Source: Streptomyces rishiriensis
Lineage (GTDB): Bacteria > Actinomycetota > Actinomycetes > Streptomycetales > Streptomycetaceae
Direction of reading: 5' to 3'
Assembly (NCBI RefSeq): GCF_003112535.1
Contig: NZ_BEWA01000012.1
Coordinates: 682,001-746,000 of the forward strand
DNA length: 64,000 nt
In this document: positions 24,882 to 33,138 of the stretch, piece after piece
Numbering within the stretch: position 1 is the stretch's first letter
Layout: the number at the start of each line of letters is the position of its first letter
Notes under the pieces: model-generated
What the model saw: only the letters and a program-made list of their open reading frames with translations
Told to the model about the DNA's origin: nothing
Databases searched by the model: none
Program-made: the position numbers and the translations under genes

Positions 24882-25280
24882 GTGGGCGCTGCCGGGCGGG
24901 CGATCCGGGGGCGTCCGGCGCCGGTGCCCGGTGAGACGTCCGAGACCGGGACGACGGCCGGACGGCCGTCCGCCCGCGCCTCCCGGAGCCGGCCGTCACC
25001 GAGCCCCTCCCGCTCCGCCGGGCCGTCCGCCTCCGCCCCGGCCTCCGCTCCGGACTCGGGGCCTGCCTCCCGCTCCGCCGGGCCGTCCCCGACGTCGTCC
25101 ACCGGCGCGACCGGCACCGCGCCCGCCGGGCCCGGCCCCACGGGGTTCACGCCCCCGGGCCTCCGCCCGGGCGACACCGGCCCCGAGGTCGCCGAACTCC
25201 AGACCCGCCCGAGCCGGACCGGCCGCTACGACGGCAGGCCGACGGCGTCCACAGCCGCCGGGTGGCACCCGCAGCCCGCA
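24882..25280 (+). pseudogene. Remnant of a peptidoglycan-binding domain protein
   Basis: The frame gives a Ser/Pro/Arg/Ala-rich low-complexity stretch, like the extracellular linker of many Streptomyces proteins, then LRPGDTGPEVAELQTRPSRTGRYDG (about 25159-25230), which is the first helix-turn of a peptidoglycan-binding type 1 domain. After that the similarity stops and the frame runs antisense into the next gene. The usual repeat of the domain, the membrane anchor and a start codon are missing. It is probably the decayed end of a wall-associated protein. Confidence 0.45.
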
Positions 25281-25284
25281 GCCC

Positions 25285-25548
25285 TCAGCCCTCAGCCCCC
25301 ACCGGCTCGAACCGCCACCGGTGCACCGCCCGGGTCACCAACTCACCGTCGGGCTCGGGCAGTTCGGGAAGCCCGGCGGCGTCGTACCCGGCGTCCCACC
25401 AGGTGATCACCAGCACCCGGTCCTGCGGGGCCCGGAAGGTCTCCCGGCGCAGCGGCCGCGGCGCCAGCTCCTGCGCGCGCGCCCACGCCAGCAGTTCCTC
25501 GCCCCGCCCGGCGACCGCCCGGGCTTCCCACATCAGTGCGACGCTCAC
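25285..25548 (-). CDS. Small hypothetical protein downstream of tsaD
   Basis: 87 aa, no recognised family. The segments VSVALMWEARAVAGRGEELLAWA and DRVLVITWWDAG alternate strand and helix in a way that fits a ferredoxin-like dimeric alpha-beta barrel. GTG at 25546-25548 is preceded by GTGAGGATC, whose Shine-Dalgarno part overlaps the tsaD stop, so the gene is the last of the tsaB-rimI-tsaD operon. No signal peptide. The role is unknown. Confidence 0.75.
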   Translation of the reverse strand: MSVALMWEARAVAGRGEELLAWARAQELAPRPLRRETFRAPQDRVLVITWWDAGYDAAGLPELPEPDGELVTRAVHRWRFEPVGAEG

Positions 25549-25558
25549 GACGCGATCC

Positions 25559-26668
25559 TCACGAGTACAGGTTGTCCTTGGCGGTCTCGTGCACATGGTC
25601 GTGGCCGTGGCCATGACCGTGCGGGCTGCCCGGCACATGCGGCTCGGTCACCGGCAGCGAGGAGTCCGCCGACAGGTCCCAGCTCGACGCGGCGCGACCC
25701 CGGGCCACCATCTCCGCGCCCAGCGCCGCCACCATCGCGCCGTTGTCCGTGCACAGCTTGGGGCGCGGCACGCGCAGCCGGATGCCGGCGGCCTCGCAGC
25801 GCTCCTGGGCCAGGGCCCGCAGCCGGGTGTTCGCGGCGACGCCGCCGCCGATCATCAGGTGGTCGACGCCCTCGTCCTTGCAGGCCCGCACGGCCTTGCG
25901 GGTCAGGACGTCCACGACCGCCTCCTGGAAGGAGGCCGCCACGTCCCGCACCGGCACCTCCTCGCCCGCCGCCCGCTTCGCCTCGATCCAGCGGGCGACC
26001 GACGTCTTCAGCCCGGAGAAGGAGAAGTCGTACGCCGGGTCGCGCGGGCCGGTGAGGCCGCGCGGGAACGCGATGGCCGACGGATCGCCCTCGCGCGCGT
26101 AGCGGTCGATGACCGGGCCGCCCGGGAAGCCCAGGTTCAGCACCCGGGCGATCTTGTCGAAGGCCTCGCCCGCCGCGTCGTCGATGGTCGCGCCCATCGG
26201 ACGGACGTCGGAGGTGATGTCGGCGGACAGCAGCAGCGAGGAGTGGCCGCCCGACACCAGCAGGGCCATGGTCGGCTCGGGCAGCGCGCCGTGCTCCAGC
26301 TGGTCCACGCAGATGTGCGAGGCGAGGTGGTTCACGCCGTAGAGCGGCTTGCCGAGGGCGTAGGCGTACGCCTTCGCCGCCGAGACGCCGACCAGCAGCG
26401 CGCCGGCGAGACCGGGGCCGGCCGTGACCGCGATGCCGTCGAGGTCCCTCGGGCTCACTCCCGCTTCCTTCAGCGCCCGGTCGATGGTCGGGACCATCGC
26501 CTCCAGGTGGGCCCGGGAGGCCACCTCGGGCACGACCCCGCCGAAGCGGGCGTGCTCGTCGACGCTGGAGGCGATCGCGTCCGCCAGCAGGGTCGTGCCG
26601 CGCACGACGCCGACGCCGGTCTCGTCGCAGGAGGTCTCGATCCCCAGTACGAGGGGTTCGTCAGCCAT
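25559..26668 (-). CDS. tsaD: tRNA N6-threonylcarbamoyladenosine transferase TsaD
   Basis: 369 aa. TsaD moves the threonylcarbamoyl group from its AMP ester to A37 of ANN-decoding tRNAs, with TsaB and TsaE. ASKHA-fold motifs: GIETSCDETGVGVV (9-22), the metal pair NHLASH (His114, His118), and CTDNGAMVA near the end of the core. After the core comes a tail of about 30 residues with HGHGHGHDHVHE, absent from E. coli TsaD. The ATG overlaps the rimI stop by 8 bp. Coupled expression with tsaB and rimI is clear from overlaps. Confidence 0.97.
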   Translation of the reverse strand: MADEPLVLGIETSCDETGVGVVRGTTLLADAIASSVDEHARFGGVVPEVASRAHLEAMVPTIDRALKEAGVSPRDLDGIAVTAGPGLAGALLVGVSAAKAYAYALGKPLYGVNHLASHICVDQLEHGALPEPTMALLVSGGHSSLLLSADITSDVRPMGATIDDAAGEAFDKIARVLNLGFPGGPVIDRYAREGDPSAIAFPRGLTGPRDPAYDFSFSGLKTSVARWIEAKRAAGEEVPVRDVAASFQEAVVDVLTRKAVRACKDEGVDHLMIGGGVAANTRLRALAQERCEAAGIRLRVPRPKLCTDNGAMVAALGAEMVARGRAASSWDLSADSSLPVTEPHVPGSPHGHGHGHDHVHETAKDNLYS

Positions 26669-27215
26669 GGGTCTCGGTTCCTTGCGTTCCGGCTACGGAT
26701 GTCGTCGGGTCGGTCAGGCGCATCACCAGGGCGTCCACGTTCCCCGGCTGGTAGTAGCCGCGGCGGAAGCCGATGGCCTCGAAGCCGAAGCGTTCGTAGA
26801 GCTTCTGGGCGCGGATGTTGTCGATCCGGCACTCCAGCATGACCTCGGCGCACTCGAACGCGGTCGCCGCGCGCAGCAGTTCCGTCAGCAGGCGGCCGCC
26901 GAGGCCGGTGCCCCAGTGCTCGCGGGCGACGGCGATGGTCTGGACGTCGGCGAGGTCCCCGGCGGCGGCCAGACCGGCGTACCCGACGATCCGCTCGCCG
27001 GCGCTCCCGTCGCCGTCCTCGCGCCGGTCGACGGCGACGAGGTACCGCCGGGTCGCCTCGGGGCCGCGGGCGTGGGCCAGGTCGGACCAGAACATGCCCC
27101 GCGACCAGGCGTCCTCGGGGAAGAGGTCCTTCTCCAGTTCCAGCACGGGCTCGATGTCCCACCAGCGCATCTCGCGCAGCACGGGCTGCCCGGGCGGGTT
27201 GACGGTCTCGGTCAC
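26661..27215 (-). CDS. rimI: Ribosomal protein bS18-alanine N-acetyltransferase
   Basis: 184 aa GNAT acetyltransferase. MRWWDIEPVLELEKDLFPEDAWS is the usual RimI start, ADVQTIAVAREHWGTGLGGRLLTEL is the acetyl-CoA loop (R/Q-x-x-G-x-G type), and LECRIDNIRAQKLYERFGFE is the C-terminal GNAT block. It acetylates the N-terminus of a ribosomal protein; in actinobacteria the main target may differ from S18. The GTG at 27213-27215 overlaps the tsaB stop (GTGA). A start at the ATG 15 codons on is less likely given the overlap. Confidence 0.93.
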   Translation of the reverse strand: MTETVNPPGQPVLREMRWWDIEPVLELEKDLFPEDAWSRGMFWSDLAHARGPEATRRYLVAVDRREDGDGSAGERIVGYAGLAAAGDLADVQTIAVAREHWGTGLGGRLLTELLRAATAFECAEVMLECRIDNIRAQKLYERFGFEAIGFRRGYYQPGNVDALVMRLTDPTTSVAGTQGTETHG

Positions 27216-27865
27216 TTGGGGGTGACCACCTTGTAGTTCTTGGGCACCTGGGCGTCCGGCCGGCGCAGGTACAGCGGGCGCGGGGCCGGGAGCTCCTCGC
27301 CCGCGGCCAGCCTCTCGGCGGCGAGACCCGCGAGCGCCGCGGCGGAGACGTGCTCGGGCTCGTGCGCGTTCGGGAAGGCGTCCGGGTACAGCAGCGCGCC
27401 CGCGCCGACGGCGGGCAGCCCGGCCACCTCGTCGGCGATGTCTGCGGGCCGGTCCACGGCGGGGCCCGAGAGCCGCGTGCGGACGTCGGCGTAGCGGGCC
27501 CAGTAGACCTCCTTGCGGCGGGCGTCGGTCGCCACGACGAAGGGGCCTTCGAGGTCGGACGCGTACGCGAGCCCGTCGAGCGTGCACAGGCCGTACACGG
27601 GGACGCCGAGCGCGAGTCCGAAGGTGTCGGCGGTCATCAGGCCGACGCGCAGACCGGTGTAGGGGCCGGGGCCGACGCCGACGACGATCCCGGTGACGGC
27701 GTCGAGCCGCAGCCCGGCCACGGCCAGGAGCCGGTCGACGGCGGGCAGCAGCAGCTCACCGTGCCGGCGCGCGTCCACCTGGGCGGAGGAGGCGACGACG
27801 TCCGTGCCGTCGTGCAGCGCGACGGTGACGGCGGGGGTGGCGGTATCCAGAGCGAGCAAGAGCAC
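27212..27865 (-). CDS. tsaB: t6A synthesis protein TsaB
   Basis: 217 aa, ASKHA-fold partner of TsaD without its metal site. LLLALDTATPAVTVAL opens the fold, RHGELLLPAVDRLL follows, and GVGPGPYTGLRVGLMTADTFGLAL is the TsaB signature. It activates TsaD as a heterodimer. First gene of tsaB-rimI-tsaD-hypothetical. GTG at 27863-27865; TAGGCT ends six bases before it, so the operon mRNA is probably leaderless. Confidence 0.95.
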   Translation of the reverse strand: MLLLALDTATPAVTVALHDGTDVVASSAQVDARRHGELLLPAVDRLLAVAGLRLDAVTGIVVGVGPGPYTGLRVGLMTADTFGLALGVPVYGLCTLDGLAYASDLEGPFVVATDARRKEVYWARYADVRTRLSGPAVDRPADIADEVAGLPAVGAGALLYPDAFPNAHEPEHVSAAALAGLAAERLAAGEELPAPRPLYLRRPDAQVPKNYKVVTPK

Positions 27866-27871
27866 GCAAAC

Positions 27872-27877
27872 AGCCTA
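27872..27877 (-). promoter_or_regulatory. -10 element of the tsaB operon (leaderless start)
   Basis: TAGGCT on the minus strand, six bases upstream of the tsaB GTG. There is no Shine-Dalgarno sequence and no strong -35. Confidence 0.5.
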
Positions 27878-27976
27878 CGGCTCCCGTGCCCCGGAAACGG
27901 CCGCGGCGGCTGAACGTCCGATCACTGCTAACGTCGCCGCGAAACGTGACGTACAGGACAGACGGGACGGTCGGCG

Positions 27977-28522
27977 ATGCCAAGCAACAGCTCGACGTTC
28001 GTGGCCGGGCTCACCGCGGCGGCCCTGGCGGCGGTCGGGTTCCTCGCCTTCCAGGCCTCGGCCGGCACGCCCGCCGGCCTGGCCGGGGGGCAGCGCGGCG
28101 GGGTCCCGGCGAAGAAGGCCCCCCGGGACCCACGGCATCCGACCGCGCTGCCGGCCGGGTCGGGCGCGGGCGAGCGGGTCGTCTACTCCCTGACCGGCGA
28201 CCGGGTCTGGCTGGTCGGGCCGAACGACGTGGTCACGCGTACGTTCAAGGTCGCCCCCGGCAGCGTGGACCCGCCCCCGGGCAGCTATGTCGTCACCTCG
28301 CGCTCGGGCGCCGTCACCGGCTCCGACGGCACCCCCATCGAGCACGTGGTGCGCTTCACCACCGTGCAGAACGCGACGATCGGCTTCAGCGCGGCGCTGG
28401 ACGGCTCGATGCCGGAGCCGGACCCGACGGTGCGCACGGGCGGCATCCGGGAGACCGTCGCGGACGGCGCCGCGATGTGGACGTTCGCGACGATCGGACG
28501 AGGGGTCGTCGTGGTCCCCTAG
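27977..28522 (+). CDS. Exported protein with an L,D-transpeptidase-like fold but no catalytic Cys
   Basis: 181 aa. Residues 8-30 form a signal peptide or anchor (VAGLTAAALAAVGFLAFQASAG). The body, GDRVWLVGPNDVVTRTFKVAPG followed by PPPGSYVVTSRSG and IEHVVRFTTVQNATIGFSAALDG, resembles the strand order of YkuD-type L,D-transpeptidases. The HxxG-S-x-GC catalytic motif is missing; no Cys is present in the protein. It may be a wall-binding, non-catalytic relative. It is divergent from tsaB with about 110 bp between. Fold assignment is tentative; export is likely. Confidence 0.75.
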   Translation: MPSNSSTFVAGLTAAALAAVGFLAFQASAGTPAGLAGGQRGGVPAKKAPRDPRHPTALPAGSGAGERVVYSLTGDRVWLVGPNDVVTRTFKVAPGSVDPPPGSYVVTSRSGAVTGSDGTPIEHVVRFTTVQNATIGFSAALDGSMPEPDPTVRTGGIRETVADGAAMWTFATIGRGVVVVP

Positions 28523-28623
28523 GGACTGCCGTAGGGACTGCCGTTCGGGCCGGGCCGCAGGGCGTCGGCAGGCCCTGGGAGGGACCCCCGTAGGAGTGAT
28601 CCCGGGCCGCGTCCGCGGAGGCG

Positions 28624-28797
28624 TCAGGCGGCCCTGCGGCGCCTGGCCGGGGCGCTCGCGACCGTCGCCGGATCGGGCAGCCGCGGCGGCGTCGAGACGG
28701 CTTCCGCGGCCGCGCAGGAGGCCAGCAGGTCGCGCATCGACACGCCGGCGAGCGGGGACGGCCGTGCGGGTCGGGGCGTGGGCTCGGGGACCGGCAT
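28624..28797 (-). CDS. 57-aa small protein behind an iron-box-like palindrome
   Basis: MPVPEPTPRPARPSPLAGVS then MRDLLASCAAAEAVSTPPRL and a basic end ARRRRAA. A strong AGGAGGCG lies just before the ATG at 28795-28797, and a perfect 24-bp palindrome sits 27 bp upstream, which together make it a probable gene despite its length. There is one Cys (residue 28), no signal peptide and no known domain. Small Streptomyces ORFs with such operators are seldom annotated. Iron or metal dependence is inference from the operator alone. Confidence 0.6.
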   Translation of the reverse strand: MPVPEPTPRPARPSPLAGVSMRDLLASCAAAEAVSTPPRLPDPATVASAPARRRRAA

Positions 28798-28824
28798 GAA
28801 CGCCTCCTGCGATTCGGGGGCGGG

Positions 28825-28848
28825 CGTGGTTAGGTAGACCTAACCACG
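28825..28848. promoter_or_regulatory. Perfect palindrome, DtxR/DmdR1 iron-box-like operator
   Basis: Two 11-bp perfect arms (CGTGGTTAGGT / ACCTAACCACG) around AG. The arms contain TTAGG and CCTAA, the half-sites of DtxR-family boxes. The spacing is tighter than in the usual 19-bp iron box: lined up with that consensus from the left arm, 12 of 19 positions match. It lies just upstream of the 57-aa gene. Confidence 0.6.
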
Positions 28849-28925
28849 AACTTGATACCATGTGACCACGGAGAACACGCCGGGCGCAACATCTTGCCGA
28901 CGTCCTGTCGGAACACTCACGAGCG

Positions 28926-28949
28926 GGCCGCCCGGGGCTCCGGGCGGCC
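28926..28949 (-). terminator. Hairpin after tsaE
   Basis: GGCCGCCCGG / CCGGGCGGCC with a 4-nt loop, 13 nt after the tsaE stop. It lacks a T-run, as many Streptomyces terminators do. Confidence 0.7.
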
Positions 28950-28961
28950 GCGTCCGGGACG

Positions 28962-29495
28962 TCAGGCCGACAGCACGCCGAGGTCCGCCGTGGCCCACCG
29001 CTGCCCGAGCCCCGTCACCGTCACATGGCGCACCTCGTCGGAGGTGTCGCCGACGGCCCGGTGGATGCGGATGTGCAGCCGGTCGTCGGTCAGCTCCTCG
29101 ACCTTGCCCTCGCCCCACTCCACGACGATCACCGAGTCCGGCAGCGAGACGTCGAGGTCGAGGTCCTCCATCTCGTCGAGCCCGCCGCCCAGGCGGTACG
29201 CGTCGACGTGGACGAGCGGGGGGCCGCCGGCCAGCGAGGGGTGCACACGGGCGATCACGAAGGTCGGCGAGGTGACCGCGCCCCGGACCCCGAGACCCTC
29301 GCCGAGCCCGCGGGTCAGCGTCGTCTTGCCTGCCCCGAGCTCTCCGCTGAGCATCACGAGATCACCGGCGCGCAACAGCCCGGCCAGGCGACGGCCCATG
29401 TCCCCCATCGCCTCGGGGGAGCCGACGACGATGTCCACGTGGTTCTCCGCCGCCTCGGGCTCAGCCGGGCTGTGCGGTGCTGCTGGTGCTTCCAT
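28962..29495 (-). CDS. tsaE: t6A synthesis ATPase TsaE
   Basis: 177 aa. The Walker A GELGAGKTT (51-59), the switch region TSPTFVIA and the C-terminal VEWGEG block define TsaE, the ATPase that resets the TsaD-TsaB complex. There is a 20-residue Ala/Pro/Glu-rich N-terminus. Its first 35 bp overlap the end of the alpha/beta hydrolase gene, so translation is coupled. It is in a different operon from the other tsa genes, but only about 1.1 kb from tsaB. Confidence 0.96.
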   Translation of the reverse strand: MEAPAAPHSPAEPEAAENHVDIVVGSPEAMGDMGRRLAGLLRAGDLVMLSGELGAGKTTLTRGLGEGLGVRGAVTSPTFVIARVHPSLAGGPPLVHVDAYRLGGGLDEMEDLDLDVSLPDSVIVVEWGEGKVEELTDDRLHIRIHRAVGDTSDEVRHVTVTGLGQRWATADLGVLSA

Positions 29496-30735
29496 AACCG
29501 TTCACGGTAGCTCCTGCGGGCACGGCGCCGGCACGGGTGAGCAGGTCGGCGAGCCGGTCGGTGACCACTTCCGGATGTTCCAGCATCACCAGGTGCCCGG
29601 CGTCCGGCACGAGCACCAGCTCCGCGTCCGGCAGCAGGTCGGCGATGGCCTCGCTGTGCTCGCTCGGCGTGACCAGATCCCCGATACCGGCCAGCACCAG
29701 CACCGGTATGTCCGTGAAGCAGGCGAGCGCCTCGGTCTTGTCGTGATCGGTGAACGCCGGATAGAACTCGGCGACCACGTCGATCGGCGTGCCCTCGATC
29801 ATCCGCTCGGCGAACCTCGCCACGGCCGGGTCCACGTCCCGCGAGGCGAACGAGTACCGCTTGATGATCCCGGCGAACAGGTCGGCGGTCGCCCGCCGCC
29901 CCTTCTCCACCAGGGCCGCCTGCTGCCCGAGGGCCTTCAGCACGCCCGGCAGCACCCGCCGCACGGCGTTCACGCCCGCGACCGGCAGCCCGAAGTTGAC
30001 CTCGCCGAGCCGCCCGGACGAGGTGCCGACGAAAGCCGTGGCCACCACCCGGTCGCGGATGAGCTCGGGGTACAGCGCGGCCAGGGCCATCACCGTCATC
30101 CCGCCCATCGAGTGCCCGACCAGCACGATCGGCCCCTCCGGCACGGCTGCGTCGAGGACGGCCTTCAGATCCCGCCCCAGCTGGTCGATGGTGACCGGCA
30201 CGCCGTCCCGGGTCTGGGCCCGGCCCCGCTCGGAGCGCCCGTGGCTGCGCTGGTCCCAGTACACGGTCCGCACGACGCCCCGCAGGGCCGCCCGCTGGTA
30301 GTGCCAGGAATCCTGGTTGAGGCAGTAGCCGTGACTGAAGACCACGGTGACGGGGAGCGGCGCCTTGCGTCCGAACAGCCTGCGCCGCCGGTTCGGCGGC
30401 CCGCCCTGCGGCTCGGCCTCGTCGACCTCGTAGTAGAGCTCGGTGCCGTCGTCGGCGCTCGCCCTGCCCGGGGCGCCGCGGAGCCCGCCGTACGGCCCCG
30501 CCGAGTCCAGGGCCAGCCGGGCCTTCGCCCGCATGCCGCGCCCCACGGTCATCCGCTCCAGGGCCACGCCCGCCGCGGCGCCCGCGGCGATCACGCCTAT
30601 CGCGGCTCCCGCGACGCCGGTCGTCCGGCGCCAGCCCCCGGCCGCCCCCGTGGCGGAGGCGGCGACGACCGCCGTGGCGACGCTCGCCACCGCCTCCGCG
30701 CCGGACGCCACCACCTCCGCACTGCTCTCGCTCAC
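29461..30735 (-). CDS. Alpha/beta hydrolase with N-terminal membrane segment
   Basis: 424 aa. One or two hydrophobic Ala/Gly-rich segments at about 14-60 suggest a membrane association. The hydrolase domain (about 125-400) has the oxyanion block SHGYCLNQ, WDQRSHG, the nucleophile elbow GHSMGG (Ser209), and the late Asp (GIGDLVTPSEHS) and His (DAGHLVMLEHP). Substrate unknown; position between alr and tsaE is conserved in the genus in my recollection. The GTG at 30733-30735 has GAGGGAGCGG upstream. It lies 88 bp after alr in the same direction. Confidence 0.88.
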   Translation of the reverse strand: MSESSAEVVASGAEAVASVATAVVAASATGAAGGWRRTTGVAGAAIGVIAAGAAAGVALERMTVGRGMRAKARLALDSAGPYGGLRGAPGRASADDGTELYYEVDEAEPQGGPPNRRRRLFGRKAPLPVTVVFSHGYCLNQDSWHYQRAALRGVVRTVYWDQRSHGRSERGRAQTRDGVPVTIDQLGRDLKAVLDAAVPEGPIVLVGHSMGGMTVMALAALYPELIRDRVVATAFVGTSSGRLGEVNFGLPVAGVNAVRRVLPGVLKALGQQAALVEKGRRATADLFAGIIKRYSFASRDVDPAVARFAERMIEGTPIDVVAEFYPAFTDHDKTEALACFTDIPVLVLAGIGDLVTPSEHSEAIADLLPDAELVLVPDAGHLVMLEHPEVVTDRLADLLTRAGAVPAGATVNGYGSTSSTAQPG

Positions 30736-30823
30736 GTACCGCTCCCTCTTCGGCCGATGTCCGTCACCTGACTGCCGGATACCCGTCTCGTTGCGCATTC
30801 ACCTGAGTCGGGCGCCGGACGCG

Positions 30824-31987
30824 TCATTCATTCACATAGACGCGGGGAACCCGCACTCCGATGCGCGTGACGATCTCGTATCCGATGGTTCCGGCCGCCT
30901 GCGCCCAGTCCTGCGCCGTGGGCTCGCCCCGGTCGCCGGGGCCGAAGAGGACCGCCTCCGCCCCGGGCCCGGGCTCATCGCCGCCGAGGTCCACGACGAA
31001 CTGGTCCATCGCGATGCGTCCGGCGGCCGTCCGCCACTTGCCGCCGATCAGCACCGGGCCGGTCCCGGAGGCGTGCCGCGGAACGCCGTCGGCGTACCCG
31101 AGGGGCACCAGGCCGAGCGTCGTCTCCCCCGGGGTCAGGTAGTGGTGGCCGTAGCTCACGCCGTGGCCGCCCGGGACGTGCTTCACCAGGGCCAGCGGGG
31201 CCGCGAGGGTCATGACCGGGCGCAGCCCGAGGTCGGCGGAGGAGCCCAGCTCGGGAGCGGGCGAGAGGCCGTACATCGCGACGCCCGGGCGGACGAGGTC
31301 GAGGTGGGTCTCCGGGAGCGTGAGCGTGGCCGGGGAGTTGGCGATGTGCCGCACCTCCGGCCGGGCGCCTTCCTTCTCGGCGTGGGCCGTCATCTCGTGG
31401 AAGAGGGCGAGCTGGGCGGCGATGGAAGGGTGCCCGGGCTCGTCGGCGCAGGCGAAGTGCGACCACAGGCCGGTGATCCGCAGCAGCCCCTCGCGCTCGG
31501 CGCGCAGCGCCTGCGCCACGAGCGCGGGCCAGTCGGCAGGCTGGCAGCCGTTGCGTCCGAGGCCGGTGTCGGCCTTGAGCTGCACCCGGGCCGGCCGGCC
31601 GGCGGCGCGGGCCGCCTGCTCGACCTCGCGCAGCGCCCACAGGCCGCTCACGGACAGGTCGAGTCCGGCTTCGACCGCCTCCCGCCAGGGGCCGCCCGGC
31701 GTCCACAGCCAGCACATGATCCGGACGTCGGCCGGCAGGGCGCCGTCCGCGCGCAGCGCCAGCGCCTCCTCGGGTGTGGCGGTGCCCACCCAGGTGGCGC
31801 CGGCCTCGACGGCGGCGCGGGCGCACGGCAGCGCGCCGTGGCCGTATCCGTCGGCCTTCACCACGGCCATGAACGCCGCACCCTGCGCCGTGGCGCGCAG
31901 GGTGCGCACATTGGCCCGCAGCGCGGCCAGGTCGATCTCGGCGCGGGCGCGCGACGGGGCGGTGTTCAGGGCGGCAGTCTCACTCAT
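30824..31987 (-). CDS. alr: Alanine racemase
   Basis: 387 aa, PLP-dependent. The PLP lysine is Lys44 in VVKADGYGHG; the second-domain blocks RPGVAMYGLSP and GYADGVPRH are present, the latter before the catalytic Tyr region. It makes D-alanine for peptidoglycan. The neighbours (L,D-transpeptidase upstream, hydrolase and tsaE downstream) mix wall and tRNA functions. The minus-strand GACACT ends seven bases before the ATG at 31985-31987; it departs from TAnnnT only in the first base, so a leaderless start is possible. Confidence 0.97.
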   Translation of the reverse strand: MSETAALNTAPSRARAEIDLAALRANVRTLRATAQGAAFMAVVKADGYGHGALPCARAAVEAGATWVGTATPEEALALRADGALPADVRIMCWLWTPGGPWREAVEAGLDLSVSGLWALREVEQAARAAGRPARVQLKADTGLGRNGCQPADWPALVAQALRAEREGLLRITGLWSHFACADEPGHPSIAAQLALFHEMTAHAEKEGARPEVRHIANSPATLTLPETHLDLVRPGVAMYGLSPAPELGSSADLGLRPVMTLAAPLALVKHVPGGHGVSYGHHYLTPGETTLGLVPLGYADGVPRHASGTGPVLIGGKWRTAAGRIAMDQFVVDLGGDEPGPGAEAVLFGPGDRGEPTAQDWAQAAGTIGYEIVTRIGVRVPRVYVNE

Positions 31988-32021
31988 CGCGCCCAGTGTC
32001 TCAGAGCGCCCGGACCACCCC

Positions 32022-32894
32022 TCAGGTACCGGGCCGCCGCCCCCACACGTAGACCCGGTCGCCCTTCTTCAGCACGCCCCACAACGTGCGGGCGTCGCCC
32101 AGGGTGAGGTTGACGCATCCCATCGAGCCGACGGTGGTGTGGATGGTGCCGTAGACGGCGTGGAAGGCCTCCCCGCCGTCGAAGAACTGGGCGTACGGCA
32201 TGGGGGTGCCGTACAGGCTGGACACATGGTTCTTGTGCCGCCAGTAGATGGTGTGCCAGCCCTTGCGGGTCGGATGGGCGGCCCGCCCGCTGCGCATCGA
32301 CACGGGCCCGAAGACGACCTTCGTCCCCTTCTGCACCCAGGTGAGCTGGCGGTCGAGGTCGACGCACGCGACCCGGTACGAGCGCACCGGGCACTTCTTC
32401 TTCGCGTTCGGGTTGCCGCGCGCGGCGACCAGCTGCATCCGCGCCCAGGTGACGGGCCCCGCGAACCCGATCGCGGGGGTGATCCCCTGCGCACGCTGGA
32501 AGGCGCGGATCGCCTCGCAGTCGGCGGCCGACTGCTTGCCGTCCGCCGGCCGCTTCAGCCATCGCTCGACCGCCCGCTGATACGGCCCGGTCCGCGTGGT
32601 GCAGGCCGTGCGGGAGACGAGGTCCGCCAGCGGCACGTACTCGACCAGCGCATAGGCGCCGGGCACGGCGTCCGGCGGCTCGACGGCGTCCTCGGCGGCG
32701 GTCGGCTCGTACACCGTGGGCGGGAGCGCCTGGTCGGGCGTGTCGATCAGCCAGGGCCCCGACACCCCCGGCGGCGCCCCGGGCACGAGCCGGATCCCGG
32801 GGTCGGGCGGAGCGGGGGCGGCCCGGGCGGTGCTCGCCAGGGGCAGCAGGGAGACGGCGGCCAGGACGACGGCGGCGACTCGTGTTCTGATCAT
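32022..32894 (-). CDS. Secreted L,D-transpeptidase (YkuD domain)
   Basis: 290 aa. The signal peptide (1-26, ending ASTARA) exports the protein. A peptidoglycan-binding-like helix region is around DCEAIRAFQRAQGITPA (about 140-156), and the YkuD domain ends in HTTVGSMGCVNL (252-263) with Cys260 as the nucleophile and the conserved His. It forms 3-3 crosslinks in peptidoglycan or attaches proteins. There are two extra Cys pairs outside the site that may form disulfides. The ATG at 32892-32894 is used; a TTG four codons earlier is possible. Confidence 0.9.
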   Translation of the reverse strand: MIRTRVAAVVLAAVSLLPLASTARAAPAPPDPGIRLVPGAPPGVSGPWLIDTPDQALPPTVYEPTAAEDAVEPPDAVPGAYALVEYVPLADLVSRTACTTRTGPYQRAVERWLKRPADGKQSAADCEAIRAFQRAQGITPAIGFAGPVTWARMQLVAARGNPNAKKKCPVRSYRVACVDLDRQLTWVQKGTKVVFGPVSMRSGRAAHPTRKGWHTIYWRHKNHVSSLYGTPMPYAQFFDGGEAFHAVYGTIHTTVGSMGCVNLTLGDARTLWGVLKKGDRVYVWGRRPGT

Positions 32895-33138
32895 CCGATC
32901 AGACAAACGCGGTCCCGCCGGGGACCAGGAGCGGCGCGCGGCGAGGTCACCCTTACGAGCGGCCGCCCCGGGCGTACGGACCGGCCGCCCCGGGCGTACA
33001 CACCGGCGGGGCCCAGGCGTACGGACCGGCGGGGCCCAGGCCTGGCGGGGCGGTCGCCCCCTGGGCGTACAGGGCGGCCGAGTCGCTCAACCCGCCCGGT
33101 CCCGCCCGGTCCGGTCCGGTCCCGAACGGTCCGCTCAC

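Noticed and set aside
28825..28848. Zur (zinc) box
   Set aside because: The Zur consensus has TGAAAA-type arms around an AT-rich centre; the palindrome here has TTAGG/CCTAA half-sites, closer to DtxR-type boxes.
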